The notes below the pieces were generated by a model. That model did no database searches, was not told where the DNA came from, and saw nothing but the letters and a program-made list of their open reading frames with translations. The position numbers and the translations under genes are program-made. This document shows positions 1-9,000 of a stretch of 64,000 nucleotides of DNA, one piece after another. Source of the DNA: Clostridium sp. CMCC3677 (lineage in GTDB: Bacteria; Bacillota; Clostridia; Clostridiales; Clostridiaceae); assembly GCF_023845585.1 (NCBI RefSeq), contig NZ_JAMQHS010000005.1:239457-303456 (forward strand). The letters are read 5' to 3'. Every line of letters begins with the position of its first letter. Within the stretch, counting starts at the first letter, position 1.

Positions 1-82
1 TATATGAAAAAGAGTTAATTAAAAAGGATTATATTGAAATTTACACATATATCCAAAAAAAAATAGCGAGGGAGAGAAACTA

Positions 83-1081
83 ATGAAGAAAGCTTTTTTA
101 AGAAGAATACTAGGAGGGGTTGTAGCGATAGCAACAATTACTAGCCTAAGTCCATTAGGGGTATCCGCAGCAGGAAAAAATAATACTACTAATAATTATG
201 CTACAACTAAATGTTGGAGTAAAGTTTATGGTACTTGGTTCTGTTTAGGTTCAAATGGACAAATACAAATAAGTGATTATATAAAAAATAATAATACAAG
301 CTGTAATTTGAAATTTGGATGGGTGACATGCAATAGTAAGCCAGGAACAGATACTAATGGATCAAATGGTGATGTTACAGTTCCGAATGTACCAGGAAGT
401 GACAATGGATCAAATGGTGATGTTACGGTTCCGAATGTACCAGTAAGTGATAAAGGATCAAATGGTGATGTTACAGTTCCAGATGCACCAGGAAATGACA
501 ATGGATCAAATAATGATGTTACAGTTCCGAATGTACCAGGAAAAGATACAACAAATCCGGACAATAATGGAGATGGCGGCACAGTTAAGCCTGAACAACC
601 AGGAAATACACAAGAAAATTTACCATCTACAAATGGAGATTCTGTAAATGTTAATGGATTAAGCAAATTACCAGAAAAGTATTCTATAAGCATACAAAGT
701 AGTGCTGAGAATAAAATCCTTCAATTAATGAATGAAAAAAGAGTACAAGCTGGTTTACAACCATTAACTATGGATAATACTTTATTACAAGTTGCTAGAT
801 ATAAAAGTGACCATATGATTCAATATAATTATTTTGACCACACAAATCCAGATGGAACTAAATGGATAAACTGGTTACAAACAATAGGATATAAATATAA
901 TACAACTGGTGAAAATATTGCATATAATACATACGATCCAGTAGAATTATTTAATCAATGGTGGAATTCACAAGGTCATAGAGAAAATATGATGAATCCT
1001 TCTTATAATAAGGTTGGAGTAGGTGTTATTTACGATAAAGATAACAATAAATATATGGGAACTCAAACATTTTCAAATTAA
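83..1081 (+). CDS. Secreted CAP/SCP-domain protein with internal 16-residue repeats
   Basis: A 332-residue exported protein. It starts with a signal peptide (Met-Lys-Lys, Arg-Arg, a hydrophobic stretch, likely cleavage near VSA-A at about residue 30). Residues about 93-156 are four 16-residue repeats of the type GSNGDVTVPNVPGSDN, followed by a Pro/Asn/Gly linker. Residues about 205-332 form a CAP domain of the bacterial YkwD type, with the family motifs FDHTNPDGTKW and GHRENMMNPSYNKVGVGV near the C terminus. CAP proteins are extracellular; the biochemical role of bacterial members is mostly unknown. The start has a good ribosome site (GGGAGAG, 9 bases upstream). Four cysteines lie between the signal peptide and the repeats. 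The family call is firm; the function is open. Confidence 0.9.
   Translation: MKKAFLRRILGGVVAIATITSLSPLGVSAAGKNNTTNNYATTKCWSKVYGTWFCLGSNGQIQISDYIKNNNTSCNLKFGWVTCNSKPGTDTNGSNGDVTVPNVPGSDNGSNGDVTVPNVPVSDKGSNGDVTVPDAPGNDNGSNNDVTVPNVPGKDTTNPDNNGDGGTVKPEQPGNTQENLPSTNGDSVNVNGLSKLPEKYSISIQSSAENKILQLMNEKRVQAGLQPLTMDNTLLQVARYKSDHMIQYNYFDHTNPDGTKWINWLQTIGYKYNTTGENIAYNTYDPVELFNQWWNSQGHRENMMNPSYNKVGVGVIYDKDNNKYMGTQTFSN
359..550 (+). repeat. Four tandem 48-base repeats inside the CAP gene
   Basis: Four in-frame 48-base units start at 359, 407, 455 and 503. They encode the GSNGDVTVPNVP repeats that separate the N-terminal part from the CAP domain. The units differ by only a few bases, so copy number probably varies between strains. 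The likely role is an extended wall-spanning linker (inference). Confidence 0.9.
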
Positions 1082-1228
1082 TAATTTTGATATAAAATAA
1101 AGCGATTTTTAAAGATATTTTTTAGGCTTTTAATTATGACTTAAGTATAGATTGAAAATTGAGAATTCTTAAAGTAACTTTATTTGAAAAATATTATTGT
1201 TCAACTAATATTTAAGATAAGTTTATAT

Positions 1229-1287
1229 AAAGTCATTAATTTATTTTTTCTTAATCAAAAGATTGAGAGATTTAAATTAATGACTTT
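1229..1287 (+). terminator. Long hairpin downstream of the CAP gene
   Basis: The 15-base arms AAAGTCATTAATTTA (1229-1243) and its exact complement (1273-1287) enclose a 29-base loop, and a T-rich tail follows. It lies 148 bases after the CAP stop and before the small Cys-rich gene. It is probably a terminator, although the loop is long. The rest of 1082-1409 shows nothing else I can name. Confidence 0.5.
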
Positions 1288-1409
1288 TATTTTAGTTAAA
1301 ATTTAAAATATACTTATATAATAGGTTATAATTGATTAAAATATAATGAAAGAGTAAACGTATAAATATATTATATGTTTATAAATATATTGTAAGTGGA
1401 AGTGATAAT

Positions 1410-1577
1410 ATGAAAAAGCAGTGTTTTTATTGTAAAAAAGGATTAAATAATGAACTTTTAGAAAATAAAGTAGGTTGTTTTTGTAACGAAGTTCATTATG
1501 ATAAATATCTAAAAAATTTAAGCTGGCATGAATATATAGAATTGCAACATAGTTTCTGTGTATGTAGTGACGACTAA
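1410..1577 (+). CDS. Small cysteine-rich protein (55 aa), possible zinc ribbon
   Basis: An unannotated-size ORF of 55 residues starting MKKQCFYCKK and ending FCVCSDD. It has a GGAAG ribosome site 6 bases before ATG. It contains CxxC (residues 5-8), CxC (23-25) and CxC (50-52), plus several His residues, a layout that suggests metal binding. A hairpin terminator lies about 80 bases downstream, which supports a real transcript. I do not recognise the family. Confidence rests on the ribosome site, Cys spacing and terminator. Confidence 0.6.
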   Translation: MKKQCFYCKKGLNNELLENKVGCFCNEVHYDKYLKNLSWHEYIELQHSFCVCSDD

Positions 1578-1659
1578 ATTAATATTCTTAAAGATAGTTA
1601 TATAGTAAAAGCAATAAAACAATAAACAAATTATTATTATAAATAGACATATTGTTAAG

Positions 1660-1699
1660 CCAAATTAAAAAAATTATAATCTTTTTAATTTGGTTTTTT
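1660..1699 (+). terminator. Intrinsic terminator after the small Cys-rich gene
   Basis: Arms CCAAATTAAAAA and TTTTTAATTTGG are perfectly complementary (12 pairs) and are followed by TTTTTT. This is a textbook intrinsic terminator. Confidence 0.8.
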
Positions 1700-1844
1700 G
1701 TTGTGTACAAAGAGAAAGGCTTATTCATATTATATTAAAGAAATAAAATTTTAGATTAGAAAAGTAATTAAAGGAGAAATTAAAATTTATTATAGGCTTA
1801 CTATAACTAGAAAAATTTAATTAAGAACATTAGGAGGAATTTTT

Positions 1845-2096
1845 ATGGATTTTATGACCTATATATCACAAAATGCATTAATACTAATACCTGCATTGTA
1901 TATAGTAGGCATGATAATTAGGGGTACAGAGAGTATTCCTAATAAATTTATACCATTTATTTTATTGATTATTGGAATTGTAGGGGGAATGCTTTTATTA
2001 GGATTTAATATAAATGCAGCGATACAGGGAATTTTAGTTACAGGGGCTACAGTGTATACTAATCAGCTATTTAAACAATATAATAAGAAAGAATAA
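1845..2096 (+). CDS. Orphan phage-type holin family protein
   Basis: An 83-residue membrane protein with a TAGGAGG ribosome site before ATG. Three hydrophobic segments are visible (about residues 10-26, 35-54 and 58-76), and a basic, hydrophilic tail (YNKKE) follows. Size and pattern match the small clostridial holins of the Phage_holin_5 group, which form inner-membrane pores that let endolysins reach the wall. No endolysin or other phage gene is adjacent, so this is an isolated chromosomal holin-like gene, not prophage evidence. The CAP and amidase-like genes in the window are not linked to it. The family call is from overall pattern, so the function is tentative. Confidence 0.7.
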   Translation: MDFMTYISQNALILIPALYIVGMIIRGTESIPNKFIPFILLIIGIVGGMLLLGFNINAAIQGILVTGATVYTNQLFKQYNKKE

Positions 2097-2154
2097 ATTA
2101 TGTGCAAAAATACAATATTTTTTTATAAAGGTAATATAATATGGAGGTGTGAAG

Positions 2155-2421
2155 ATGGAGAAGTGTTTAAATGAATGGAATGTTCATAGGTATGTAAGAA
2201 AGCAAGATAGAGAAGTTCTTAAAACCGCTCTTAAAGAAAATATAGATAGAATATTTACACCTATAACAGTCTGTAGTCAAGTTGTAGATGGAACAAACTA
2301 TATGTTTATATGTGGATCAACAAGTGACATTTCAAAATTAAAAGTTGAACTTGTAAAAGTATATATTTATGTTCCTGTTGAAGGAAAACCAAAACTAAAA
2401 AGTATAGAGAAAATGCAATGA
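2155..2421 (+). CDS. Small cystatin-like protein
   Basis: An 88-residue protein with no signal peptide. I chose ATG at 2155, not the in-frame GTG six bases earlier, because GGAGG (2143-2147) is 7 bases from this ATG and touches the GTG. The middle carries VCSQVVDGTNYMFIC, which contains the cystatin QxVxG signature (QVVDG) followed by a beta-strand TNYMFIC. The end, VEGKPKLKSIEKMQ, also resembles small bacterial cystatin-like proteins. Cystatins inhibit papain-like Cys proteases through this loop; whether the bacterial cytosolic version inhibits anything is unknown. A 15-pair hairpin lies about 60 bases downstream. The fold call is from the motif only. Confidence 0.6.
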   Translation: MEKCLNEWNVHRYVRKQDREVLKTALKENIDRIFTPITVCSQVVDGTNYMFICGSTSDISKLKVELVKVYIYVPVEGKPKLKSIEKMQ

Positions 2422-2480
2422 TATAAATAAACTTTAGGGTCTTGATTTTATGATATAAGGCAATAATAAAAATAAGTAGA

Positions 2481-2513
2481 GGAATCAACTAAAAATACTT
2501 TTTAGTTGATTCC
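2481..2513 (+). terminator. Hairpin after the cystatin-like gene
   Basis: Perfect 15-pair stem GGAATCAACTAAAAA / TTTTTAGTTGATTCC with a 3-base loop (TAC). The tail is AT-rich with only a short T run, so it is a probable but not ideal terminator. The rest of the 2422-2722 gap shows no gene. Confidence 0.65.
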
Positions 2514-2722
2514 TTATAAAATTTTACTAAAATTTATATGTTAATAGATTTTATAATGTGGGAATAGATATTAATATATAATATAAAAGGCTATAATTAA
2601 TATTGGTAAGTTAAAATTAATTATATGTCGCACTATTATTCCTGCACTGTGTTTTAAATATATCAATAATCTAATAAAACATGGCAAAATAAGAAAGTAG
2701 TATTTTAAGGAGATTTATTTAA

Positions 2723-5161
2723 ATGAAAAGCAAAGAATTAGAATTTTTAGAAAAGTATTATGGATATAAGTCTTTTAGAAAAGGGCAAGAAAATATAATT
2801 TCAAATATTATAGATGGAAATGATGTATTAGCCATAATGCCAACAGGTGGTGGTAAATCAATTTGTTATCAAATTCCAGCACTTATATTTGAAGGACTTA
2901 CAATAGTTATTTCACCTCTTATTTCTTTAATGAAGGATCAGGTAGATGCATTAAAAGATATGGGGATAGATGGTGAGTTTATTAATAGCTCAATAAGCAG
3001 TAGTGAAGAAAATCAAGTTATAGAAAATATTAAAAGTGGTCAATGTAAAATATTATATATAGCGCCAGAAAGATTAGAATCACTTAATTTTTTAAATGTT
3101 ATTTCAGAATGTAGTATATCTCAAATTGCTATAGATGAAGCGCATTGTATTTCTCAATGGGGACATGATTTTAGAACAAGCTATACAAAAGTGTCTGGTT
3201 TTATTAAGTTACTTAAAAAAAGACCTATAATTACAGCATTTACAGCGACAGCATCAGAAGAGGTAAGAGAAGATATTATAAGACTTCTTAACTTAAATAA
3301 ACCTAAAATTTTTATTACAGGATTTGATAGAGAAAATTTACTTATAAATGTAATAAAATCTGGAGATAAAAAATTATACTTGCATAATTATATAAATAAT
3401 AATAAGGAATCTTCAGGAGTAATTTATGCAGCAACTAGAAAAGAAGTTGATAAAATACATGAAGAACTAAATCATAATGGATTCTCAGTTACTAAATATC
3501 ATGCAGGATTATCAGAAAATGATAGAAAGCAAAATCAAGAAGATTTTATATATGACAGAAGTAATATTATGGTAGCAACTAATGCTTTTGGAATGGGAAT
3601 AGATAAGCCAAATATAAGATTTGTAGTACATTATAATATGCCTAAAAATATAGAAGGTTATTATCAGGAAATAGGTAGAGCAGGAAGAGATGGAGAAAAA
3701 AGTGAGTGTATCTTATTATTCTCACCTCAAGATGTTCAAATACAAAAGTATTTAATAGAGCAATCTATTGAAAATATTGATAGAAAAAATAATCAATATA
3801 AAAAACTTAATGAAATGACTGATTTTGTATACAGCAATGAATGTTACAGGAAATATATACTAGACTATTTTGGAGAAATTTATGATCATAATTGTAACAA
3901 CTGTAGTAATTGTTTAAATGAAGGAGAATTAGTAGACAAAACTATAGATGCGCAAAAGGTTCTTTCATGTATATATAGAATGAAAAATAAATTTGGTTCT
4001 GGTATGTTAGTTGATGTTCTTAGAGGCTCTAAGAATAAAAAAGTTATACAATTTAACTTTAATGAATTATCAACTTATGGAATAATGAAAGATTATTCAA
4101 ATGATGAACTTAAAAATTTTATTAATACTTTAATATCACATAGATATATATCTGTCGTTAATGGAACGTATCCTGTTTTAGGATTGAATCAAAGATCAAT
4201 GAATGTATTAAAGTCAGAAGAAAAAGTTGTATTTAAAGAATTTAAAATTGAAAAGAAGGCTAGAGAGGATAATGAATTATATTCAATACTTAAGGAAATA
4301 AGAAAAGAAATTTCTGTAGAAAATGGGGTACCTCCATACGTTATATTTGGAGATGCTACATTAAAAGAAATGACAGTAAAATATCCAGTTAATAAGGAAC
4401 AAATGTTAAATATATCAGGTGTTGGAGAAATAAAGTATAAAAAATATGGTGAAATATTTGAAAATGAAATAAAGAAATTTGTAAAAGAAAATAATATTGA
4501 AATATCAAATGAAATAAAGGAAAAAGAAGAAGTTAAAATGGAAAGTGTTCATTTAGACATTAATACAAATGAAGAGTTATTTAATAAGCTAGATGAAATT
4601 AGATGTGAAGAAGCTAAAAAGGAAAATACACTTCCTAAAATGATAATTTCTAAAAATTCACTTAAAGAGATAAGTGGAAGATATCCTATTAATATTGATG
4701 AGTTAAAAGATATAAGCGGAATTGGTCCAAAGAAAATTTCTTTATATGGAGAAAAGCTAGTTTCAATAGTTAGTGAATATGTTTTAGAGAATAATATAGA
4801 AATAAAATGGGTGGACAGGAAAAGAAGAAAAGTAATTATTGATGGGGAAAATAGAGAAGACAATGAAATTGCAATTGACATGTTAAAAGAAGGAAGAAAA
4901 TTAAATGAAATATGTGATGAAATAGAGGTTTCAATATCAACTATTTTAGGATATGCAACAGATTATATTAAAGAATTTGGAGAAAGTAAGTTTAATTTGG
5001 AGTTAGAAGAATTTTATAATGAAGAAGAAGAAAATTTAATTAGTGATGTATGTGAAAAAATTGGATATGAAAAAATAAGCGCAATAAAAAAACAGCTTCC
5101 ACCATATATAAAATATGAAACTATACGTGCAGTGATATTAAAAAAATACTTTTTAATATAA
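2723..5161 (+). CDS. recQ: ATP-dependent DNA helicase RecQ, long form with two HRDC domains
   Basis: An 812-residue 3'-5' DNA helicase of the RecQ family, involved in recombination and replication-fork repair. Walker A (PTGGGKS) is at about residues 40-46 and DEAH at 138-141. The helicase C core carries QEIGRAGRDG. The zinc-binding region of the RQC domain follows (C near 373, then CNNCSNC), with the winged helix to about residue 500. Two HRDC modules follow at about 515-590 and 615-690, each with the LPxxI-type motif and an ISGxGxxK ending. A C-terminal helix-turn-helix-like segment (about 700-812) finishes the protein. Typical bacterial RecQ has one HRDC and about 600 residues. It stands alone with an AAGGAG site before ATG. 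Confidence 0.95.
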   Translation: MKSKELEFLEKYYGYKSFRKGQENIISNIIDGNDVLAIMPTGGGKSICYQIPALIFEGLTIVISPLISLMKDQVDALKDMGIDGEFINSSISSSEENQVIENIKSGQCKILYIAPERLESLNFLNVISECSISQIAIDEAHCISQWGHDFRTSYTKVSGFIKLLKKRPIITAFTATASEEVREDIIRLLNLNKPKIFITGFDRENLLINVIKSGDKKLYLHNYINNNKESSGVIYAATRKEVDKIHEELNHNGFSVTKYHAGLSENDRKQNQEDFIYDRSNIMVATNAFGMGIDKPNIRFVVHYNMPKNIEGYYQEIGRAGRDGEKSECILLFSPQDVQIQKYLIEQSIENIDRKNNQYKKLNEMTDFVYSNECYRKYILDYFGEIYDHNCNNCSNCLNEGELVDKTIDAQKVLSCIYRMKNKFGSGMLVDVLRGSKNKKVIQFNFNELSTYGIMKDYSNDELKNFINTLISHRYISVVNGTYPVLGLNQRSMNVLKSEEKVVFKEFKIEKKAREDNELYSILKEIRKEISVENGVPPYVIFGDATLKEMTVKYPVNKEQMLNISGVGEIKYKKYGEIFENEIKKFVKENNIEISNEIKEKEEVKMESVHLDINTNEELFNKLDEIRCEEAKKENTLPKMIISKNSLKEISGRYPINIDELKDISGIGPKKISLYGEKLVSIVSEYVLENNIEIKWVDRKRRKVIIDGENREDNEIAIDMLKEGRKLNEICDEIEVSISTILGYATDYIKEFGESKFNLELEEFYNEEEENLISDVCEKIGYEKISAIKKQLPPYIKYETIRAVILKKYFLI

Positions 5162-5348
5162 GACTCTGTATTAAATGTATAAAAACGCTACTAAAATATA
5201 GCCTAATATAAAAAAACATATATTAATAACTTTTTTAAATTAATTAAGAACTAACTCATAAATAAAAATAAGGGATGTAATAATATTAAATATGAAAAAT
5301 ATATTTAATATTAAGGAATAAAGAAATTTTTAGAGGAGTGTTATTAAT

Positions 5349-5858
5349 TTGGATCCATATAAAGTATTAGGTTTGAATGAAGGTGCAAGTAAAGATGATA
5401 TTAAAGAAAAATACCAACAGATAGTAGAAAGTTACAATGAAAATGAGCAAAATGAAAATAATCAATCTATATTAAAAGACGTGAACATAGCTTATGATGT
5501 ACTTATTAATGGAAATTTGTACAAGGAAGTTAGGTCTTTAATAGAAAAAAATAATTTTCTAGAAGCAGAGGCTAAGCTTAATGTTGCAGATGATAAAACT
5601 TCAGCAGAATGGAATTATTTGCAAGGCTTTATAGCTGTACAAAAAGGATGGTTTGATACAGCTTTAGTATATTTAAAAACAGCAACAGAAATAGAACCTA
5701 ACAATATAGAATATTTAGATAGCTTAAATAAACTTCAAGCTAAAGTAATGGAATTTGCATCTAATTATGCAAGAAAAAATGCTAATAATAACAATATGAA
5801 CAATAATAACAATATGAACGCCTGTGGAGGCGGTGGAGGAAATGGAGGAATGTGTTAA
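5349..5858 (+). CDS. J-like domain protein with TPR segment and Gly-rich tail
   Basis: A 169-residue protein starting at TTG (GAGGAGTG lies about 9 bases upstream; no nearer Met would keep the domain). Residues 2-55 resemble a J-domain (DPYKVLGLNEGASKDDIKEKY, then an AYDVL helix), but the His-Pro-Asp motif needed to stimulate DnaK is missing; the loop reads NENEQNENN. Residues about 60-130 look like two TPR helices (LQGFIAVQKGWFDTALVYL, then TATEIEPNN). The tail is Asn-rich and ends CGGGGGNGGMC. It probably acts as an adaptor, not a classical DnaK co-chaperone (inference). Two hairpins follow it, before the SNF2 gene. Confidence 0.75.
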   Translation: MDPYKVLGLNEGASKDDIKEKYQQIVESYNENEQNENNQSILKDVNIAYDVLINGNLYKEVRSLIEKNNFLEAEAKLNVADDKTSAEWNYLQGFIAVQKGWFDTALVYLKTATEIEPNNIEYLDSLNKLQAKVMEFASNYARKNANNNNMNNNNNMNACGGGGGNGGMC

Positions 5859-5926
5859 TCTAAAGCACAGTTTAAATAAAAAATATATTGCTATTAAATA
5901 AGAATTATGTTATTCTAAATGGGCAG

Positions 5927-5989
5927 TTGGTACGTAAAGTGCTAATTATGGAGCTTAGAGTGTCCTTCGCCGGTCTCTAAGCTCCTTTT
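5927..5989 (+). ncRNA. Tandem hairpins: structured 3' end or small RNA with terminator
   Basis: Hairpin 1 is TTGGTAC / GTGCTAA with loop GTAAA (5927-5945, 7 pairs, two G-U). Hairpin 2 is an 11-pair perfect stem GGAGCTTAGAG / CTCTAAGCTCC (5950-5985), closing a C/G-rich 14-base loop and followed by TTTT. The second hairpin is surely good enough as a terminator for the J-like gene. Its unusually GC-rich loop and the preceding stem make a conserved RNA element possible. No known riboswitch consensus was recognised. Confidence 0.5.
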
Positions 5990-6064
5990 AATATTTATAA
6001 TTTGCTTAAGTAAACCAATATTGGATTATTTAGGCTTATTTAGGATTTTTGAGGTGGTGATAAT

Positions 6065-9000
6065 TTGAAGTTATTAGATTTGGAATCACAGTTATTAAAA
6101 AGTATATCTAAAATAAGTTTAACAAGGGGAAAAGATATTATAACTGATAAGAAATTGGTTAGACTTAATGGAAAAAAGATTGAAAGTTTATATAACATAT
6201 ATGGAAAAATAAAAGATGATAAACTTAAAGAATATAATCCACATTTAAGATTAGATTTGAAAAATGGAAAAGTTACTTTAGCTAAATGTGAATGTCATAA
6301 AGAAAAATATGATGAAGATTTAGATGGGATAGTAATTTGCGAGCATTTAGTAGCTATAATATTAACATTTTTTGATCAAGTTAAAAAACAAAGTAATAAA
6401 AATAAAATAGAGAATGTTAAAAAAGAAAATGTTAAATATATATTAGATGAAAAAAATAATAAAGAACTTTTAGCGATAGATGTAGTAGTAAATGAAGTAA
6501 AGGATAAAAATGAAGATTATTTTGAAGCAAGTTTTTTAATAGGAAGTAAAACAAAGTATTTAGTTAATATGAAGGAATTTATTTCTAGCTATATAAAAAA
6601 AGAAAATTTTTATATAGCAAAAGGACTTATATATAGCCATAAGAAATATTACTTTAATGAAGATGATGAAGAATTAATAGAATTTCTAGAAGAATATTTA
6701 AGTATTTGTAGATTAGAACTCAATACTGGGAATATAAAAATATTTCCTCAAAATATAAGAAGATTTTTAAACCTTATAAATAAAAAGAAAATAAAGTTTA
6801 AATATAATTATCAAAACTATTTGTGTGATATAAAAACTACTAATTTGCCAATTAGTTTCACTTTTAAAAAGTTAAAAGAAGATTATATATTGAAAACAAA
6901 AAAAGTTTTTCCTATACCATTAAATAAAAAAATGAATGCTTTTTTATATGATAGAAATATATACATATCTCCTATAAAGCACTTGCAGAGTTATATTAAA
7001 TTTTATGAAGATTTAAAGGAATACGGAGAGATTATTTTATCTAAAGATACTTATATAGAAGATATAAATAAAATAATAGAAGTCTTAAATGAGATTTCTC
7101 ATGATATAAATATTGAACAAGATATTATCGATGATTTGGATAAATTAATAAGTTTCAAATTTAATTTAATAAATAGGAATAATGATAGAATTATTAAAGT
7201 TAAAATAATTAGAGAAAATTTAGAATTAGATTATAACCATGATAATATAAATTCTAACTTTATAATTAAAAGATCTAGAAAAGTTAGAAGTATTGAAAGT
7301 GAAATGAATAAATTTAGATTTTTTTATAGTTCTGGTGATTTTATATTTCAAGGAAATGATGATGAATATTATGAGTTTTTAAAAAATGGAATAAACAAAA
7401 TTAAAAAAATTGGAGAAGTAAGTGATTTAAAAGATGAAAAATTATTTACTTTATTTAATGGATCATTTATTAATTATGATTTAAACAAAAACAAAGAAGG
7501 TATCGATTTTTCTTTTTCATTAAGTGATTTTAGTAATAATGATTTAAATGCAATATATTTAGCATGGAAAGAGAAGAAAAGTTATATTAAGTTAAATGAT
7601 GAGAGTTTTGTTAATTTAGAAGATGGAGACATAATAAACTTTTTACGAATTATAGAAAATTTAAATATAGATATAATGAGTGAAAACAATTCTTATATAG
7701 TTGATAATAATAAATTATATTATTTAAATGAAAAATTAAATAGTAAAAAATATAATGTTAACGGAGTAGAGATATTTAAAGAAGCTTTAAATAAGCTAGA
7801 GAATTTGGATGATGAGAAAATATTTATTCCAAGTAATCTTAATGCTACTTTAAGAGGATATCAAGTTAAAGGATATAGATGGCTTAAAAATTTAAGTAAA
7901 CTAGGTTTTGGAGGAATACTTGCTGATGAAATGGGACTTGGTAAAACTATTCAAATAATTTCATTTTTACTTTCAGAACCAAATAGGAAAGCATTTGTTA
8001 TAACTCCAACATCATTAATATATAATTGGGATGAAGAGTTTAAAAAGTTTGCCCCTAGTTTAAAAGTAGGAATTATACATGGAGATTTAAAAGCTAGAAA
8101 CAAAGTATTAGATGATATTGAAAAATATGATTTGATAATTACAACTTATGGAACTTTAAGAAATGATTATTTAAAATATGAAAGTATGAAATTTGATTAT
8201 TTAATAATAGATGAAGCACAAAATATAAATAATCCTAAGGCAAAAGTAACAGAAGTAGTTAAGGGAATAAAGGCCAAGATTAGATTTGCATTAACAGGAA
8301 CACCAGTTGAAAATAATTTGCTTGATTTATGGTCTTTGTTTGATTTTATAATGCCAGGATATCTTTTTAGTAAAGATGAATTTTCGAAGAAATTTATAAA
8401 TAATGATGAAAAATCAAAACAAGAATTAAGAATAATGATAAATCCATATATATTAAGAAGATTGAAAAAAGATGTTATAAAAGAATTGCCTAATAAGATA
8501 GAAGATAGATTTTTTGTAGAGATGACAAAGAATCAAAAGAAAATATATAAAACTTATATTAAAGATATACAGGATAAGTTAAAACAAATTGATAGCAAAA
8601 ATAATAGAATGGCTATATTTGCTTATTTAACAAGACTTAGACAGCTTTGTTTAGATCCATCTATAATTGTTGAGGATTATGATGGCGGAAGTGGAAAAAT
8701 TAATGTAGCAAAAGAATTGATAAAAAAATCCATAAAGAATAAGCACAAAATACTTCTTTTTTCTCAATTTACATCTGTACTACATAAAGTTTGTGATGAA
8801 CTTAAAGGTGAACAAATTTCTTATTTATATTTAGATGGAAGTACGCCTTCAAAAGAAAGAATTAGACTTGCACATGAATTTAATAATAATGAAGATATAA
8901 AAATATTTTTAATTTCTTTAAAAGCTGGAGGAACTGGATTAAATTTAACTTCAGCGGATATGGTAATACATTTTGACCCATGGTGGAATCCAGCAATAGA

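Noticed and set aside
277..693. Open frame on the minus strand inside the CAP gene
   Set aside because: It is the mirror of the Pro/Val repeat region and has no ribosome site.
1845..2096. Prophage remnant signalled by the holin
   Set aside because: No other phage gene, integrase or attachment site lies nearby; isolated holin-like genes are common in clostridia.
5927..5989. Known riboswitch (fluoride, preQ1, c-di-GMP, guanidine, THF)
   Set aside because: The conserved core bases of these classes are not present.
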